64,000 nt of DNA, taken from assembly GCF_030816155.1 (NCBI RefSeq), contig NZ_JAUSXR010000001.1, positions 2,790,001 through 2,854,000 of the forward strand, written 5' to 3'. Below, one piece after another: positions 50,120 through 59,598 of the stretch. A program made the translations under genes and the position numbers. Below the pieces are notes generated by a model. The model did not search any database and had not been told where the DNA came from. It saw only the letters and a list, made by a program, of their open reading frames with translations. Each line of letters opens with the position of its first letter. Within the stretch, counting starts at the first letter, position 1. The stretch comes from Arthrobacter woluwensis. Its GTDB lineage: Bacteria > Actinomycetota > Actinomycetes > Actinomycetales > Micrococcaceae.

Positions 50120-51751
50120 TCAGGGCTGGGACACCAGGCCTACGGGAACAAGAAAGCCATCGATCACCAAATTGTGCACGTCTTCCAGCAATGCGGCAAT
50201 GCGGGACGCGTCATCGATCGGTCCGCCACCCTCCGCCGAAGGGGTCAGACTCACGACGGCGGCGGCCAGCTGGGCGGCCGTGAAGTCGCCATCGCAGGCC
50301 GAGACGAAGCCCGCGAGCTCGCTGCTGAGCAGGTTGGTGCGCCGCAGTCCGGCGCCCTGCCGGAGCAGGATCACGCCGGGATGCTCCGCGCCCGGGCGCT
50401 GATGACGTTCCTCCGTCACGTCCTCCGCCACGACGAGGGCCGCGTCGCCCACTTCATGCTCCTCGAGCCAGGCCCGGCGCTCCAGGGCGGCGAGCAGGTG
50501 AGGCCCGAGCGGCTGCTCCACGGGATAGGTGATCTCCTCGAAGCGCTCGAGGTCGGGTCCCTCCCACGCGCCGGTCAGCAGCACCATGCCGAAACCGATC
50601 GCCCCCACATCGCGGGCCGCGAAGTCGTTCAGATAGTCCCGGTAGCTGCGGGCGTACAGCTCAGGGTCGCGGCCTTCCGAGGCGTCCTGAAGCCAGGTCT
50701 CGGCGTAGAGCTCGGGGCTGAGCTGCTCCCGCTGGATGACCCACGCCCCCGCGCCGTCCGGCAGCCACGACCGCACCCGCTCGTCCCACGCGGCGCCTTC
50801 CGCGATCTCCCAGTTCCCGAGCATCTGGGCGGCCCCGCCCGGGTTGAGGACGCCCGGCAGGTCCCTGAAGAGCGTGGAGACGATCGCGTCACCCGGGAGC
50901 CCGCCGTCCCGGTACGTGAACTGGTCGTCGGTGGACTCGCCGTCGTGACGCGGGGTGATGACGAACGGCGGATTCGAGACCACCAGGTCGAATCGGTCCC
51001 CGGCGACCGGCTCCAGGAGCGAGCCGCAGCGCAGGCTGACGCGGTCGTCCGGGTGCTCCGGGTCGATCCCCAGAGGCCCGGCATTGAGCAGCAGATTGAA
51101 ACGGGTGACGGCGAGCGCCCGCGGGGAGATGTCCGTGGCCACCACGTGCCGCGCATGCTGGAGCAGGTGGAACGTCTGGATCCCGCAGCCGGTCCCGAGG
51201 TCCAGAGCCGTCCCGACCGGGCGGCGCAGGGTGACCTGGACGAGCGTGGTGGAGGCCTGGCCGATGCCGAGCACGTGGTCATGCCGGAGCACCCCGGGTC
51301 TCTGGTGAGCGCCCAGATCGCTGGCGACCCAGAGCAGCGTCTCCGCCCCGTCCTCACCGGTCCACGCGTACGGCCGCAGGTCGACGGCGGCCTGGACGGC
51401 GCCGTCGTCGGCCCGCTCCACGAGGCCGAGCGCCAGGAGGCCCGCGATCCCCAGCCGCGGCAGTGCCGCCTCCAGCGCCTCGGCCTGCTGCGGCGCGGCC
51501 AGCAGCCACAGCCCGACGACGGCGGCGAGCCCGCGCCCGGCGTGCGGCTCGAGGGCGATACGGGCCGGGACGAGCTGGTCCCGCGAGAGCGACTCGTACG
51601 CGGGCGCTCCGAGCAGGTCGGCGACGCCGTCGGCGGTGTAGTCGAGGGCCTTCAGATCCGAGGCCAGGGCCTGGAGGAGAGGGAGGTCGTCGGCGCGCGG
51701 CGCGTCCACGCGGGCTTCGGGCGAGTCCTGCCAGGAGGTCGGTTCAGTCAC
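50120..51751 (-). CDS. Class I SAM-dependent methyltransferase with DUF7059-type N-terminus
   Basis: A 543-residue protein. The N-terminal about 170 residues are helical and of unknown role. The methyltransferase domain has motif I TALDLGTGCGIQTFHLLQHA (about residues 179-198), the acidic motif VVATDISPRAL and the catalytic DLVVSNPPFVIT. NPPF is typical of enzymes that methylate amide or exocyclic nitrogens (PrmC/HemK, RlmG, RsmC types). The C-terminal about 130 residues are acidic and unassigned. The GTG start has TACCAT ending 6 nt upstream. The likely target is rRNA or a release/ribosomal protein. Confidence 0.82.
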   Translation of the reverse strand: MTEPTSWQDSPEARVDAPRADDLPLLQALASDLKALDYTADGVADLLGAPAYESLSRDQLVPARIALEPHAGRGLAAVVGLWLLAAPQQAEALEAALPRLGIAGLLALGLVERADDGAVQAAVDLRPYAWTGEDGAETLLWVASDLGAHQRPGVLRHDHVLGIGQASTTLVQVTLRRPVGTALDLGTGCGIQTFHLLQHARHVVATDISPRALAVTRFNLLLNAGPLGIDPEHPDDRVSLRCGSLLEPVAGDRFDLVVSNPPFVITPRHDGESTDDQFTYRDGGLPGDAIVSTLFRDLPGVLNPGGAAQMLGNWEIAEGAAWDERVRSWLPDGAGAWVIQREQLSPELYAETWLQDASEGRDPELYARSYRDYLNDFAARDVGAIGFGMVLLTGAWEGPDLERFEEITYPVEQPLGPHLLAALERRAWLEEHEVGDAALVVAEDVTEERHQRPGAEHPGVILLRQGAGLRRTNLLSSELAGFVSACDGDFTAAQLAAAVVSLTPSAEGGGPIDDASRIAALLEDVHNLVIDGFLVPVGLVSQP

Positions 51752-51900
51752 CTTGCCATGGTAGGCGCACCGGCCGGGACGGGCGGGTTGGGACCCCGCC
51801 CCTACCCCGCTAATTGTTATTCCGGTAGCATCACATGTTGCCTGACGCGAAACCTGCGGGCTCCCCGCTGTTCCGCCCGGCGTCGATTCGAAGGAGCATC

Positions 51901-52299
51901 ATGGAGACACCCACCCAGGCCAGCGTCGAAGAGGCTGCCGCAGCGATCGTCCAGGCCTTCCGGGCCAATGACCGGGATGCGTATTTCGGCACGTTCGCCG
52001 AGGACGCCACGTTCGTCTTCCACCCCGAACAGCACCGCCTGAACGACCGCGCCTCCTACGAGCGCGCGTGGGACGGCTGGCGCGCGGAGGGCTGGGCCGT
52101 CCTCGACTGCGTCTCCCGTGACGCCCTCATCCAGTGCTATCCCGGGATGGCCGTCTTCACCCACACCGTCGACACCACGGTGGACCCGGGGGACGGCAGC
52201 ACCGAGCGCAGCACCGAACGCGAGACCATCGTCTTCCGCACCGAAGGGGACGGCCTGATCGCCGTCCACGAGCACCTGTCCACCGTCCCCGGGGAGTGA
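51901..52299 (+). CDS. NTF2-like (SnoaL-type) domain protein
   Basis: A 132-residue single-domain protein of cone-like alpha+beta fold. AAAIVQAFRANDRDAYFGTF, then EDATFVFHPEQHRLNDRASY and the final strand IVFRTEGDGLIAVHEHLST are typical of the nuclear transport factor 2 family. AAGGAG lies before the ATG. Only 3 nt separate it from the permease gene. Such proteins act as small-molecule hydrolases, isomerases or binding partners; pairing with an NCS1 permease suggests a role with the imported base or hydantoin-like compound. Confidence 0.82.
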   Translation: METPTQASVEEAAAAIVQAFRANDRDAYFGTFAEDATFVFHPEQHRLNDRASYERAWDGWRAEGWAVLDCVSRDALIQCYPGMAVFTHTVDTTVDPGDGSTERSTERETIVFRTEGDGLIAVHEHLSTVPGE

Positions 52300-52302
52300 C
52301 GC

Positions 52303-53661
52303 GTGTCCCTGAAAACGGTGTACGCAGGACTCGACGCCCGGCTCTCCGCGGAAGCTGACAGCTCCGGGCCCGTCAAGGGCACCCTGTCCGGCGCGCGGAT
52401 CGGGATGATCTGGCTCGCCGCGAACCTCGTGGTCACCACGCTGCTGACAGGCACGCTGTTCGTGACCGCGGTGCCGTTCCCCACCGCCGTCGCGATGATC
52501 GTGGCAGGGACGCTGGTGGGCGCCATGGTCCTGACGTCCATCGGCGCGATCGGCACACGCACCGGTCTGCCCACCATGGCCGTGACCCGCGGCGCGTTCG
52601 GCCTGCGCGGCTCACTGCTGCCGGTCGGGGCGAACGTCGTGATCCTGATGGGCTGGAGCTGGGTGCAGGCGATGCTGGCCGGCGTGACCGTGAACCACGT
52701 GGTCCACGAGTTCACGGGCTTCAGCAATCCGGTGCTGTTCTCGATGCTGTGCCAGCTGCTCGTGGTGATCCTGGCGATCTTCGGACACTCGGGCATCTCC
52801 CGGGTCGAGCCGTGGCTGGCCGTCGTGATCCTGGTGGTCATCGCCTGGGTCTTCGCCACCGCCCTGGGCCGTTTCGCCCCCTCGGAATTCGCCGCGATCG
52901 CGGTGGACCCGGCCCTCGGCTCGACGCCCGCGATCGTCCTCGACCTCGTCATCGCCACGGCGGTCTCCTGGACCGTCCTGTCCGCCGACATCAACCGCAT
53001 GGCCCGCAGCACCCGTGCCGGGGTCCTCGGTGGCGGCATCGGCTACTCGCTCTCCACCATCGTCGCGATGCTGCTCGGCGCCACCGCGCTCGGCTACGTG
53101 GTGCTCTCGGGCGGGGACGCCGTCTCGTTCGACCCCGTCGCCATCGTGGGCCCGTTCGGCATCCCGCTCGCGCTCGTGATCTTCTTCTCCGTCATGGCCA
53201 CCAACTCGATGGTGGTCTACGGCATGACCACCACCGTGGTGAACGCCCGGCCCGACGGGCGCGTCCGGTTCCTCCCCGCCGCTCTCATCCTCGGGACGGT
53301 CTCGATCGCCGGTTCGGCCTGGCTAGGTCTGCTCGACCAGTTCACGTCCTTCCTGACGGTCATCAGCTCGCTGTTCGTCCCGGTGTTCGCCGTAGTCATC
53401 GTCGACTACTACTGGTTCAAGCGCGCGCGGTACGGCGCGGACCTGCTGCGGTCCTCCGGCGGGGCGTTCTGGTACTCCGGGGGCGTCAACTGGGTGGCGG
53501 TCGTGAGCTGGGCCTCCGGCGCCGCCGTCTCGGTGGTGCTGAGTTTCGTGTGGCCCAGCCCCCTCGGAGCCACGCTGCCGACGTTCGTCTGCTCGGCGTT
53601 GCTCTACTGGGGTGGCATGAGACTGAGCGGTCACACGCGGGCGGCCCGGCTCCCGGTCTGA
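52303..53661 (+). CDS. NCS1 family cytosine/purine permease
   Basis: A 452-residue transporter with twelve helices. Family traits are GTLSGARIGMIWLAANLVVT (helix 1 region), AIGTRTGLPTMAVTRGAFGL, VGANVVILMGWSWVQAM and SADINRMARSTRAG. NCS1 proteins import nucleobases, allantoin, hydantoins or thiamine precursors by cation symport. It starts at GTG 3 nt after the NTF2-like stop. No catabolic gene is nearby, so the substrate is open. Confidence 0.88.
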   Translation: MSLKTVYAGLDARLSAEADSSGPVKGTLSGARIGMIWLAANLVVTTLLTGTLFVTAVPFPTAVAMIVAGTLVGAMVLTSIGAIGTRTGLPTMAVTRGAFGLRGSLLPVGANVVILMGWSWVQAMLAGVTVNHVVHEFTGFSNPVLFSMLCQLLVVILAIFGHSGISRVEPWLAVVILVVIAWVFATALGRFAPSEFAAIAVDPALGSTPAIVLDLVIATAVSWTVLSADINRMARSTRAGVLGGGIGYSLSTIVAMLLGATALGYVVLSGGDAVSFDPVAIVGPFGIPLALVIFFSVMATNSMVVYGMTTTVVNARPDGRVRFLPAALILGTVSIAGSAWLGLLDQFTSFLTVISSLFVPVFAVVIVDYYWFKRARYGADLLRSSGGAFWYSGGVNWVAVVSWASGAAVSVVLSFVWPSPLGATLPTFVCSALLYWGGMRLSGHTRAARLPV

Positions 53662-53764
53662 GCGTCCGGGTGGCGGACGGCGTGAGCGGCGGGGCCGGCG
53701 TCGTCGGCCGGTGACTGCCCGGGCACTGCACGGGGACGACGACGGCGCGCGGTAGCGTAGATAC

Positions 53765-54205
53765 ATGACCTCCCGCATGACTGTCCTCACCCGCGCCCTC
53801 ACGGCGGGAGCGCTCGGCGCACTGCTGCTCGGAACGGTGTCAGGATGCGTGCAGCGGCCGGGCATCGAGCAGGTGGACGTCCCGTCCTGGCAGGCCACGG
53901 CGCTGCCTTCGGCCTCGGGCGCCGTTCTGGGTGGCAGCGGCAAGCTCCTGGACCGTCATCCGGCCGACACGTCCCTCGCCCACCTCACGGCGGGGAACTA
54001 CACCTTCACCATGACCTGCGAAGGCAACGGCAAGACGTATTTCACCCTCTCCGTGGCGGGCAAGGAAGCGGCCGATGCCACGAGCGCCTGTAACGGCAAC
54101 AAGGACGTCGTGACCGTGTCCCTGCCGGCCGGGGATCTCAGTGTCAAGGCGTCCACGGTCGACGCCCCCATCATCTACGCGTTCCAGCTCGTCCCGAAGG
54201 GCTGA
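53765..54205 (+). CDS. Small exported lipoprotein of unknown function
   Basis: A 146-residue protein. The signal peptide LTAGALGALLLGTVSGC has a lipobox (VSGC, Cys at about residue 28). The mature part contains LTAGNYTFTMTCEGNGKTYF and two Cys residues that could form a disulfide (MTCEGN and TSACNGN), with a beta-rich look. I do not recognise the family. TAGCGT ends 6 nt before the ATG, so the message is probably leaderless. Confidence 0.65.
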   Translation: MTSRMTVLTRALTAGALGALLLGTVSGCVQRPGIEQVDVPSWQATALPSASGAVLGGSGKLLDRHPADTSLAHLTAGNYTFTMTCEGNGKTYFTLSVAGKEAADATSACNGNKDVVTVSLPAGDLSVKASTVDAPIIYAFQLVPKG

Positions 54206-54298
54206 GCCGGGCTGGCGCTGGCACCGTTGGAGGGGCTGCCGCCGTCGGCGGGGCCGTGGCGGCGCTGGCACCGTCGGCAGGGCCGTGGTGGGGCCGGG

Positions 54299-55195
54299 TC
54301 AGGCGACCTGGCAGCCGTCCGGGCAGCGCAACTTCTCCGGGTCCGCGGCGCATTCGGCGCAGTAGAGGGTCAGTGTGCGGCATTCCGGGTTGCCGCAATT
54401 GTGGAAGTCGCTCGTGGGGGCGGCGCAGCGTGCACAGGCGCCGATGGTCTTCGCCTCGTCGCTGAACTCGAGGTGCATGCGCTTGTCGAAGACGTAGAGC
54501 GAGCCCTCCCAGAGGCCCTTGTCCTTGAACTTCTCGCCGTAGCGGACGATCCCGCCGTCGAGCTGATAGACCTCGGTGAAGCCGCGGTTGACCATCAGGC
54601 TGGAGAGCACCTCACAGCGGATTCCGCCCGTGCAGTACGTGACGACCGGCTGATCCTTGAGGTCGTCGTATTTCCCGGAGTCCAGCTCACGGATGAAGTC
54701 ATGGGTGGTGGCGACGTCCGGCACGATCGCGTCCTTGAATTTGCCGATCTGGGCCTCGAAGGCGTTGCGCCCGTCGAAGAACCGCACGGGCCGGCCCGCG
54801 GCCTCCTTTTCGGCCACCAGGGTGTGCAGCGCTTCGGGCGAGAGGTGCGTGCCACCGCCGACGACTCCGTGGTCGTCGACCTTCAGTTCACCGGGTGCCC
54901 CGAAGGAGACGATCTCCTCGCGGGCCTTGACGCTCAGCCGCGGGAAGTCCTCCGCCCCGCCGTCGGACCACTTCACGTCCAGTCCCCGGAACGCCCCGTA
55001 CTCCTTGGTGGTGCGGACGTACTCCTTCACGGCCTGGATGGGACCGCCGACGGTGCCGTTGATGCCGTCCTTCGAGATGATGATCCGGCCCCGCAGACCG
55101 AGCTTCTCGCACAGCGCACGCTGCCACAGCCGCACGGCGTCCGGGTCGGCGACGGGGGCGAAGGCGTAATAGAGGGCAATCTTGTTCTGGGCCAC
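54299..55195 (-). CDS. trhO: tRNA uridine(34) hydroxylase TrhO
   Basis: A 298-residue rhodanese-family enzyme that introduces the 5-hydroxyl of U34 in tRNA with oxygen. The N-terminal ferredoxin-like domain ([33 protein letters not shown]) precedes the rhodanese domain with active-site loop [18 protein letters not shown] (Cys at about residue 190). A C-terminal Cys cluster follows ([19 protein letters not shown], then YCAECAAD and RCPDGC), probably a zinc site. Length and motifs agree with YceA/TrhO. Confidence 0.92.
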   Translation of the reverse strand: MAQNKIALYYAFAPVADPDAVRLWQRALCEKLGLRGRIIISKDGINGTVGGPIQAVKEYVRTTKEYGAFRGLDVKWSDGGAEDFPRLSVKAREEIVSFGAPGELKVDDHGVVGGGTHLSPEALHTLVAEKEAAGRPVRFFDGRNAFEAQIGKFKDAIVPDVATTHDFIRELDSGKYDDLKDQPVVTYCTGGIRCEVLSSLMVNRGFTEVYQLDGGIVRYGEKFKDKGLWEGSLYVFDKRMHLEFSDEAKTIGACARCAAPTSDFHNCGNPECRTLTLYCAECAADPEKLRCPDGCQVA

Positions 55196-55347
55196 CGTTA
55201 AAGGTTAACGTTCCGGCGGATCGCGGCTGTCCCCGGGGGCACGGGCCCGCGTCCGCTCGGCGTCGAGATGACTTTGAGACTGAGAGTTTACCGACAAGAT
55301 ACTGATACCGGCTGTCGCTTTAACCGGCCCTGTCATAGGCTCGAATC

Positions 55348-56037
55348 ATGACTGCGGAGACCCTGATGGAAGACATTGACGGCCTGCTGGATGTCTGGGT
55401 GGAAGGCTGGGCCGGCTGCCGAGGCTATTCGGTGGCGCGCGTCGGGGCCTTCCCTGCCGTGGACCGTGACGACAACGTCAAGGCCCGCGAGTTCTTCGCT
55501 GTGGAGCCGTCGGCCGAGGATTTCGCGAACCTCGCGCAGCAGACCCGTGAGGTGCCGGGACGTCTCCTGACGGTCCTGACCCGTGACCCCCAGAAGTACC
55601 TTGCTCTTGGCGATTCCGAGGGCCTTTTCCTCAATTCGACCTCCGAGTCGATGATGATCGTCGACATGGACACCCAGGACACCGAGGACCCCTGGCTCCC
55701 GGACGATGATCTCGAAGTCAGCTACACGGTCGTGGACGGCTCCCACCGTGCGGAGGTCCGCGCGGGTGACGTCGTAGCGGCCAGCGGCCGGGTGTTCGTG
55801 GCCAACGGCACCGTCGCCGTCTTCGACCAGATCGTCACCCATGACGATTTCCGCCGTCGCGGCCTCGGCAGCTTCATCATGAAATCCCTGGCGGCACGGT
55901 CCTTCGAGCACCCGGTGGAAATCGGCCTGCTCCTCGCCTCCGCGGACGGCCGCCTGCTGTACTCCCACCTCGGCTGGCAGGAAGTCTGCGCCGTGGTCAT
56001 GTTCTCCAGCACGGAGCAGAAGCCCGCCGACATCTGA
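55348..56037 (+). CDS. GNAT family N-acetyltransferase
   Basis: A 229-residue protein. The C-terminal half is a GNAT domain with the acetyl-CoA motif VTHDDFRRRGLGSFIMKSLA (about residues 165-184) and LLASADGRLLYSHLGWQEV. The N-terminal about 100 residues form a second, degenerate GNAT-like or GNAT-accessory region that opens with GCRGYSVARVGAFPAV. The substrate is unknown. TAGGCT ends 6 nt before the ATG (leaderless). Confidence 0.82.
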   Translation: MTAETLMEDIDGLLDVWVEGWAGCRGYSVARVGAFPAVDRDDNVKAREFFAVEPSAEDFANLAQQTREVPGRLLTVLTRDPQKYLALGDSEGLFLNSTSESMMIVDMDTQDTEDPWLPDDDLEVSYTVVDGSHRAEVRAGDVVAASGRVFVANGTVAVFDQIVTHDDFRRRGLGSFIMKSLAARSFEHPVEIGLLLASADGRLLYSHLGWQEVCAVVMFSSTEQKPADI

Positions 56038-56266
56038 GCGGCCTGAGCGTCCGGTTCCAGAATCGTCGGTTCCTGAGTCGTCGGTTCCGCCGGCACTTCC
56101 TGATGGGATGCCGCTCCGGCCGGGCACCTGGGTCCCGCGTTCGCGGTCGGCCGAGCCCGGCATGCGCGATCCGCGAACCGTCGGACGGGGGCGCCGCTCC
56201 AGTCATACGGCCGGCCCGGTTCCCGCCGCGAAAGTGGGCCCAGCCTGCGGGTGACACAATATTCCG

Positions 56267-58631
56267 GTGCGCTCCTCTGACTCGCTGATCCCTCTCCTGG
56301 GCCGCTCCGCGGAACCGGAACAGCTTCAGCACGTCCGCACCATCCCCTCGCGTCAGGCCCGCCACGGTTCCTGGCCGGAATGGGCTCACCCCGACGTCGT
56401 GGCCGCGTATCAGCGGCTGGGGGTCGACACCCCGTATGAGCACCAGGTGGCAGCGGCGGAGCGGGCTCATGCCGGCGACCACGTGGTGATCGCGACCGGG
56501 ACCGCCTCCGGCAAGTCGCTGGCGTACCAGTTGCCCGCCGTCGACGCCGTGCACCGGTCCGAACTCCGGGTGCTCGCCGAGCCGGGCAAGCTCCACGACG
56601 ACGGCGCCACGGTCCTCTACCTCGCCCCCACCAAGGCTCTGGCGGCGGACCAGCTGGCCTCCCTGCGTTCGCTTCGCCTGGGGACGCTGCGGGCCGAGAG
56701 CTATGACGGCGACACCGATGCGAGCTCACGCCGGTGGATCCGCGAGCACGCCAACATCATCCTGGCCAACCCGGACATGCTGCACCACGGCATCCTGCCG
56801 AACCATTCCTGGTGGGCCCGGTTCTTCCGGCGTCTGCGGTACGTGGTCATCGACGAGGCGCACAGCTACCGGGGCGTCTTCGGCTCCCATGTGGCGAATC
56901 TGCTGCGGCGCCTGCGCCGGGTCTGCGCCTACTACGGTGCCGAACCGGTGTTCCTCGCTGCCTCCGCCACCGCTGCCGAAACCCGCGGAATCCTTCTCCC
57001 GGCTCATCGGCGCTCCCGTCACCGCGGTGACGGACGACGCCTCCCCTCGGGGTGCCACCACCGTCGCCTTCTGGGAACCTCGGCTGACCGAATTGCAAGG
57101 AGAGAACGGAGCGCCCACCCGGCGGACCGCGATCGCCGAGTCCGCCGACATGCTCGCCAATCTGGTGTCGTCCCACGTGCGTACCATCGCTTTCATCAAG
57201 TCCCGCAGAGGGGCCGAGCGGATCGCCTCCATCACCAAGCGGCTCCTCGACGACGTGGATCCCAGTCTCCCGGGTCGAATCGCCGCGTACCGTTCGGGGT
57301 ACCTCCCCGAAGAACGCCGGGCGCTGGAGGCCTCCCTGCGCTCCGGGGAACTCCTCGGGGTGTCCAGCACCTCCGCCCTGGAACTCGGCATCGACATCTC
57401 GGGGCTCGACGCTGTCCTGGTGGCCGGCTGGCCCGGAACCAGGGCCTCCTTCTTCCAGCAGATCGGCCGGGCCGGGCGAGCAGGTCAGGACGCCGTGGCC
57501 GCTTTCGTGGCCAGCGACGACCCCCTCGACACCTACCTCGTGCACCATCCCGAGGCCGTGTTCGACGTCGGGGTTGAGGCCACGGTCTTCGATCCGTCCA
57601 ACCCCTACGTCCTGGGCCCGCATCTCTGCGCCGCCGCGGCTGAACAGCCACTGCGCCCCGGGGATGAGGAGCTCTTCGGTCCCACCGCCCGCGCCATGCT
57701 GGACACCCTGGTGGAACGCGGCTATCTGCGCCGCCGCCCCGCCGGCTGGTTCTGGACGCACGCCCAGAGCGCGGCGGGGATGGTCAGTATCCGCGATGAC
57801 GGCGGTGGACCCGCGCGGATCGTGGACGCGGACACCGGTGCCCTGCTCGGCTCGATGGACTCGCCCCAGACGCATTATCAGGCGCACCGGGGAGCGGTCT
57901 ACATCCACCAGGGTTCCAGTTACCTCGTGGAGGAACTGGATGAGGAGGACCACACCGTCCTGGTCCGGCGGGCCAATCCGGATTACTACACCACCGCCAG
58001 GGACGTCACCCAGGTGGAAGTCCTGTCCGTGGACCGCTCCATGGAATGGGGCGACGTCGCGGTTCACTTCGGCGAGGTCAAGGTGACGACTCAAGTGGTC
58101 TCCTTCCAGAGGAAATCGCTGGCCTCCAATGAGGTGCTCGGCGAGGAGCCCCTCGACCTGGAGGCACGCGACTTGTTCACCAAGGCGGTGTGGTTCGTGG
58201 TGGGCAACCAGCGCCTGATGAACGCCGGCCTGGTGGAGGCGCAGTTCCCGGGCGCCCTGCACGCGGCAGAACATGCTTCGATCGGCATGCTCCCGCTCGT
58301 GGCCTCGAGCGACCGCTGGGACATCGGTGGTGTCTCCACGGCCTTGCACGCCGACACCGGGCATCCCACGATCTTCGTGTACGACGGGCACGCCGGTGGA
58401 GCGGGCTTCGCCGAGCGGGCCTTCGCCAAGGCCCGCACCTGGCTCGCCGCCACCCGCGAGGCCATCCTGTCCTGTGAGTGCGAATCCGGCTGTCCCTCGT
58501 GCGTCCAGTCCCCGAAGTGCGGTAACAAGAACAACCCGCTCGACAAGGCGGGGGCGCTGGTCCTGCTGGAGGCCTTCCTCAAGGACGCCCATGACTGGAC
58601 AGGCCCGAAGACGCCCGACGGCGAAGCGTAG
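56267..58631 (+). CDS. MrfA/YprA-type DEAH-box helicase, single-base frameshift
   Basis: A superfamily 2 helicase of about 788 residues when joined. Walker A is ATGTASGKSLAYQ (residues 76-88), motif II VVIDEAHSYRG (DEAH about 196-199), motif III ASATAAE and motif VI QQIGRAGRAGQ. The DUF1998 region ends with a four-Cys cluster, CECESGCPSCVQSPKCGN. In Bacillus this family repairs mitomycin-type damage. The frame changes at GAAACCC (56978-56984); with one A fewer it reads AEPAESFSRLIG. The GTG start has a possible -10 six nt upstream. It is the helicase regularly found beside actinobacterial Tad loci. Confidence 0.88.
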
Positions 58632-59218
58632 GGGCCGGCGCGCAGGCCGACTCGGCCCTCTTGGCCGCCCAGGCCGACTCGGCCTCCAAAGCCGCCCAGA
58701 CCACGCGGGCCGCGCTGGCCGGAGAGGGCTGGCGAAGTGCTGCCCTGAGCGGCCCGAACGCCCAAGCCGCCCACACCACGCGAGCTGCGCGGGCCGGTGA
58801 CGGCTGGCGAAGTGCCGCCTCCTTCCTCAGGCGGCGGACCCGCGCGTGCGCGACCTTCGCCGCGTCCCACCCCGAACACACCGCCGATGCTCGTCCGGAT
58901 CTCCGCGATGTCTCGAGATGGCCCCTGCAATTCGCAGGAGTCCAGCTGTGCTCCGTCTCTGGAGGCGATCTCCGCCGCTACGGTGCATGGATCTCCGTTC
59001 CGCAAGCCACGCGCGGCGTCCGCGGCCGCGAGCGCTGAGAGATCCGCCGCAGCGGCCGCGCGGGAAGCCAGCGAGGCCGCCTGTCCGAGCAGGACGACGA
59101 GCAGTACCGCGACGAGGACCACCAGCCCGAGTCCGAGTGACAGCATGGTGCCCGAACCACCTTCCGACAGCCGGCGGGTCTCCTCTAAAGCCGGGCAGGA
59201 CGCCTTCCGACAGCTCAT
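58091..59218 (-). CDS. Tad-locus TadE/TadG-like protein (Rv3654c type), frame with no early stop
   Basis: The first about 125 residues are convincing. GGSGTMLSLGLGLVVLVAVL is the pilin-like N-terminal helix, followed by ADLSALAAADAARG (the Tad putative-flp segment) and VAAEIASRDGAQLDSCEL. The usual family member ends near an Arg/Ala/Pro stretch like GRARAGPPP, which occurs here at about 58820. The frame, however, stays open to 58091 through Gly/Ser repeats and antisense to the helicase 3' end. Either a stop was lost, a base was miscalled, or the repeat region is a genuine extension. The ATG overlaps the tadE-like stop. Confidence 0.6.
   Translation of the reverse strand: MSCRKASCPALEETRRLSEGGSGTMLSLGLGLVVLVAVLLVVLLGQAASLASRAAAAADLSALAAADAARGLRNGDPCTVAAEIASRDGAQLDSCELQGPSRDIAEIRTSIGGVFGVGRGEGRARAGPPPEEGGGTSPAVTGPRSSRGVGGLGVRAAQGSTSPALSGQRGPRGLGGFGGRVGLGGQEGRVGLRAGPYASPSGVFGPVQSWASLRKASSRTSAPALSSGLFLLPHFGDWTHEGQPDSHSQDRMASRVAASQVRALAKARSAKPAPPACPSYTKIVGCPVSACKAVETPPMSQRSLEATSGSMPIEACSAACRAPGNCASTRPAFIRRWLPTTNHTALVNKSRASRSRGSSPSTSLEASDFLWKETT
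58691..58819. repeat. Two imperfect 54-bp direct repeats, 75-bp period
   Basis: 58691-58744 and 58766-58819 match at 47 of 54 positions, starting GCCGCCCA and ending GGCGAAGTGCYGCC. Shorter AGGCCGACTCGGCC units lie just to the left. The period is a multiple of three, and in the minus-strand Tad frame it codes a 25-residue repeat (TSPAVTGPRSSRGVGGLG and a relative). Confidence 0.7.
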
Positions 59219-59598
59219 GGGGTTCCTCCGGGATCTTCCAACGCCGCGGTCGACTGAGCCGTCTGGACCCAGGGAACCGCGGCGCCGAGGACGCCCGGTG
59301 CGGGTGCCTGGACGGTGGCGCGGACGAAGCCCGCGCCGTCGTCGTGGAACTCCAGCGACGCGTGGTCCCCTGCCAGCCGGAGAGCACCGGCGCTGGCCGC
59401 TTCCTGACTGTCACCGCGGGCGAGGGCACGCGAGGCGGCCCGGGCCGCCTCCTCGAGGCGCACTTGCTGTGAGCCGGCGGCGACGGCTCCCAGCAGTACC
59501 GCGAGAAGGGAGACGACCACCGGCAACGTCACCGCGAACTCCGCAGTCACCGTGCCGCGTTCACCCGGTCCCCGGTGGCCGGGACGGTGCTCTTTCAC
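59215..59598 (-). CDS. TadE-like pseudopilin
   Basis: A 127-residue protein. ERGTVTAEFAVTLPVVVSLLAVLLGAV is the TadE N-terminal region with Glu at the fifth-type position and one membrane helix. SQQVRLEEAARAASRALARG and the C-terminal VRATVQAPAPGVLG are typical. It starts at a GTG overlapping the pilin gene stop (GTGA). A minor pilin-like subunit of the Tad/Flp pilus, inserted in the membrane. Confidence 0.82.
   Translation of the reverse strand: MKEHRPGHRGPGERGTVTAEFAVTLPVVVSLLAVLLGAVAAGSQQVRLEEAARAASRALARGDSQEAASAGALRLAGDHASLEFHDDGAGFVRATVQAPAPGVLGAAVPWVQTAQSTAALEDPGGTP

Noticed and set aside
50087..52042. 651-codon plus-strand frame opposite the methyltransferase
   Set aside because: It covers the methyltransferase gene in antisense; the methyltransferase motifs are clear and this frame has none.
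54206..54298. GGCGCTGGCACCGT-type repeats after the lipoprotein gene
   Set aside because: Short GC-rich imperfect repeats in a small spacer; no structure or coding sense that stands out from local composition.
56038..56266. Gene or RNA in the spacer before the helicase
   Set aside because: 229 bp with short GTCGGTTCC repeats only; no start with ribosome-binding site and no long stem.
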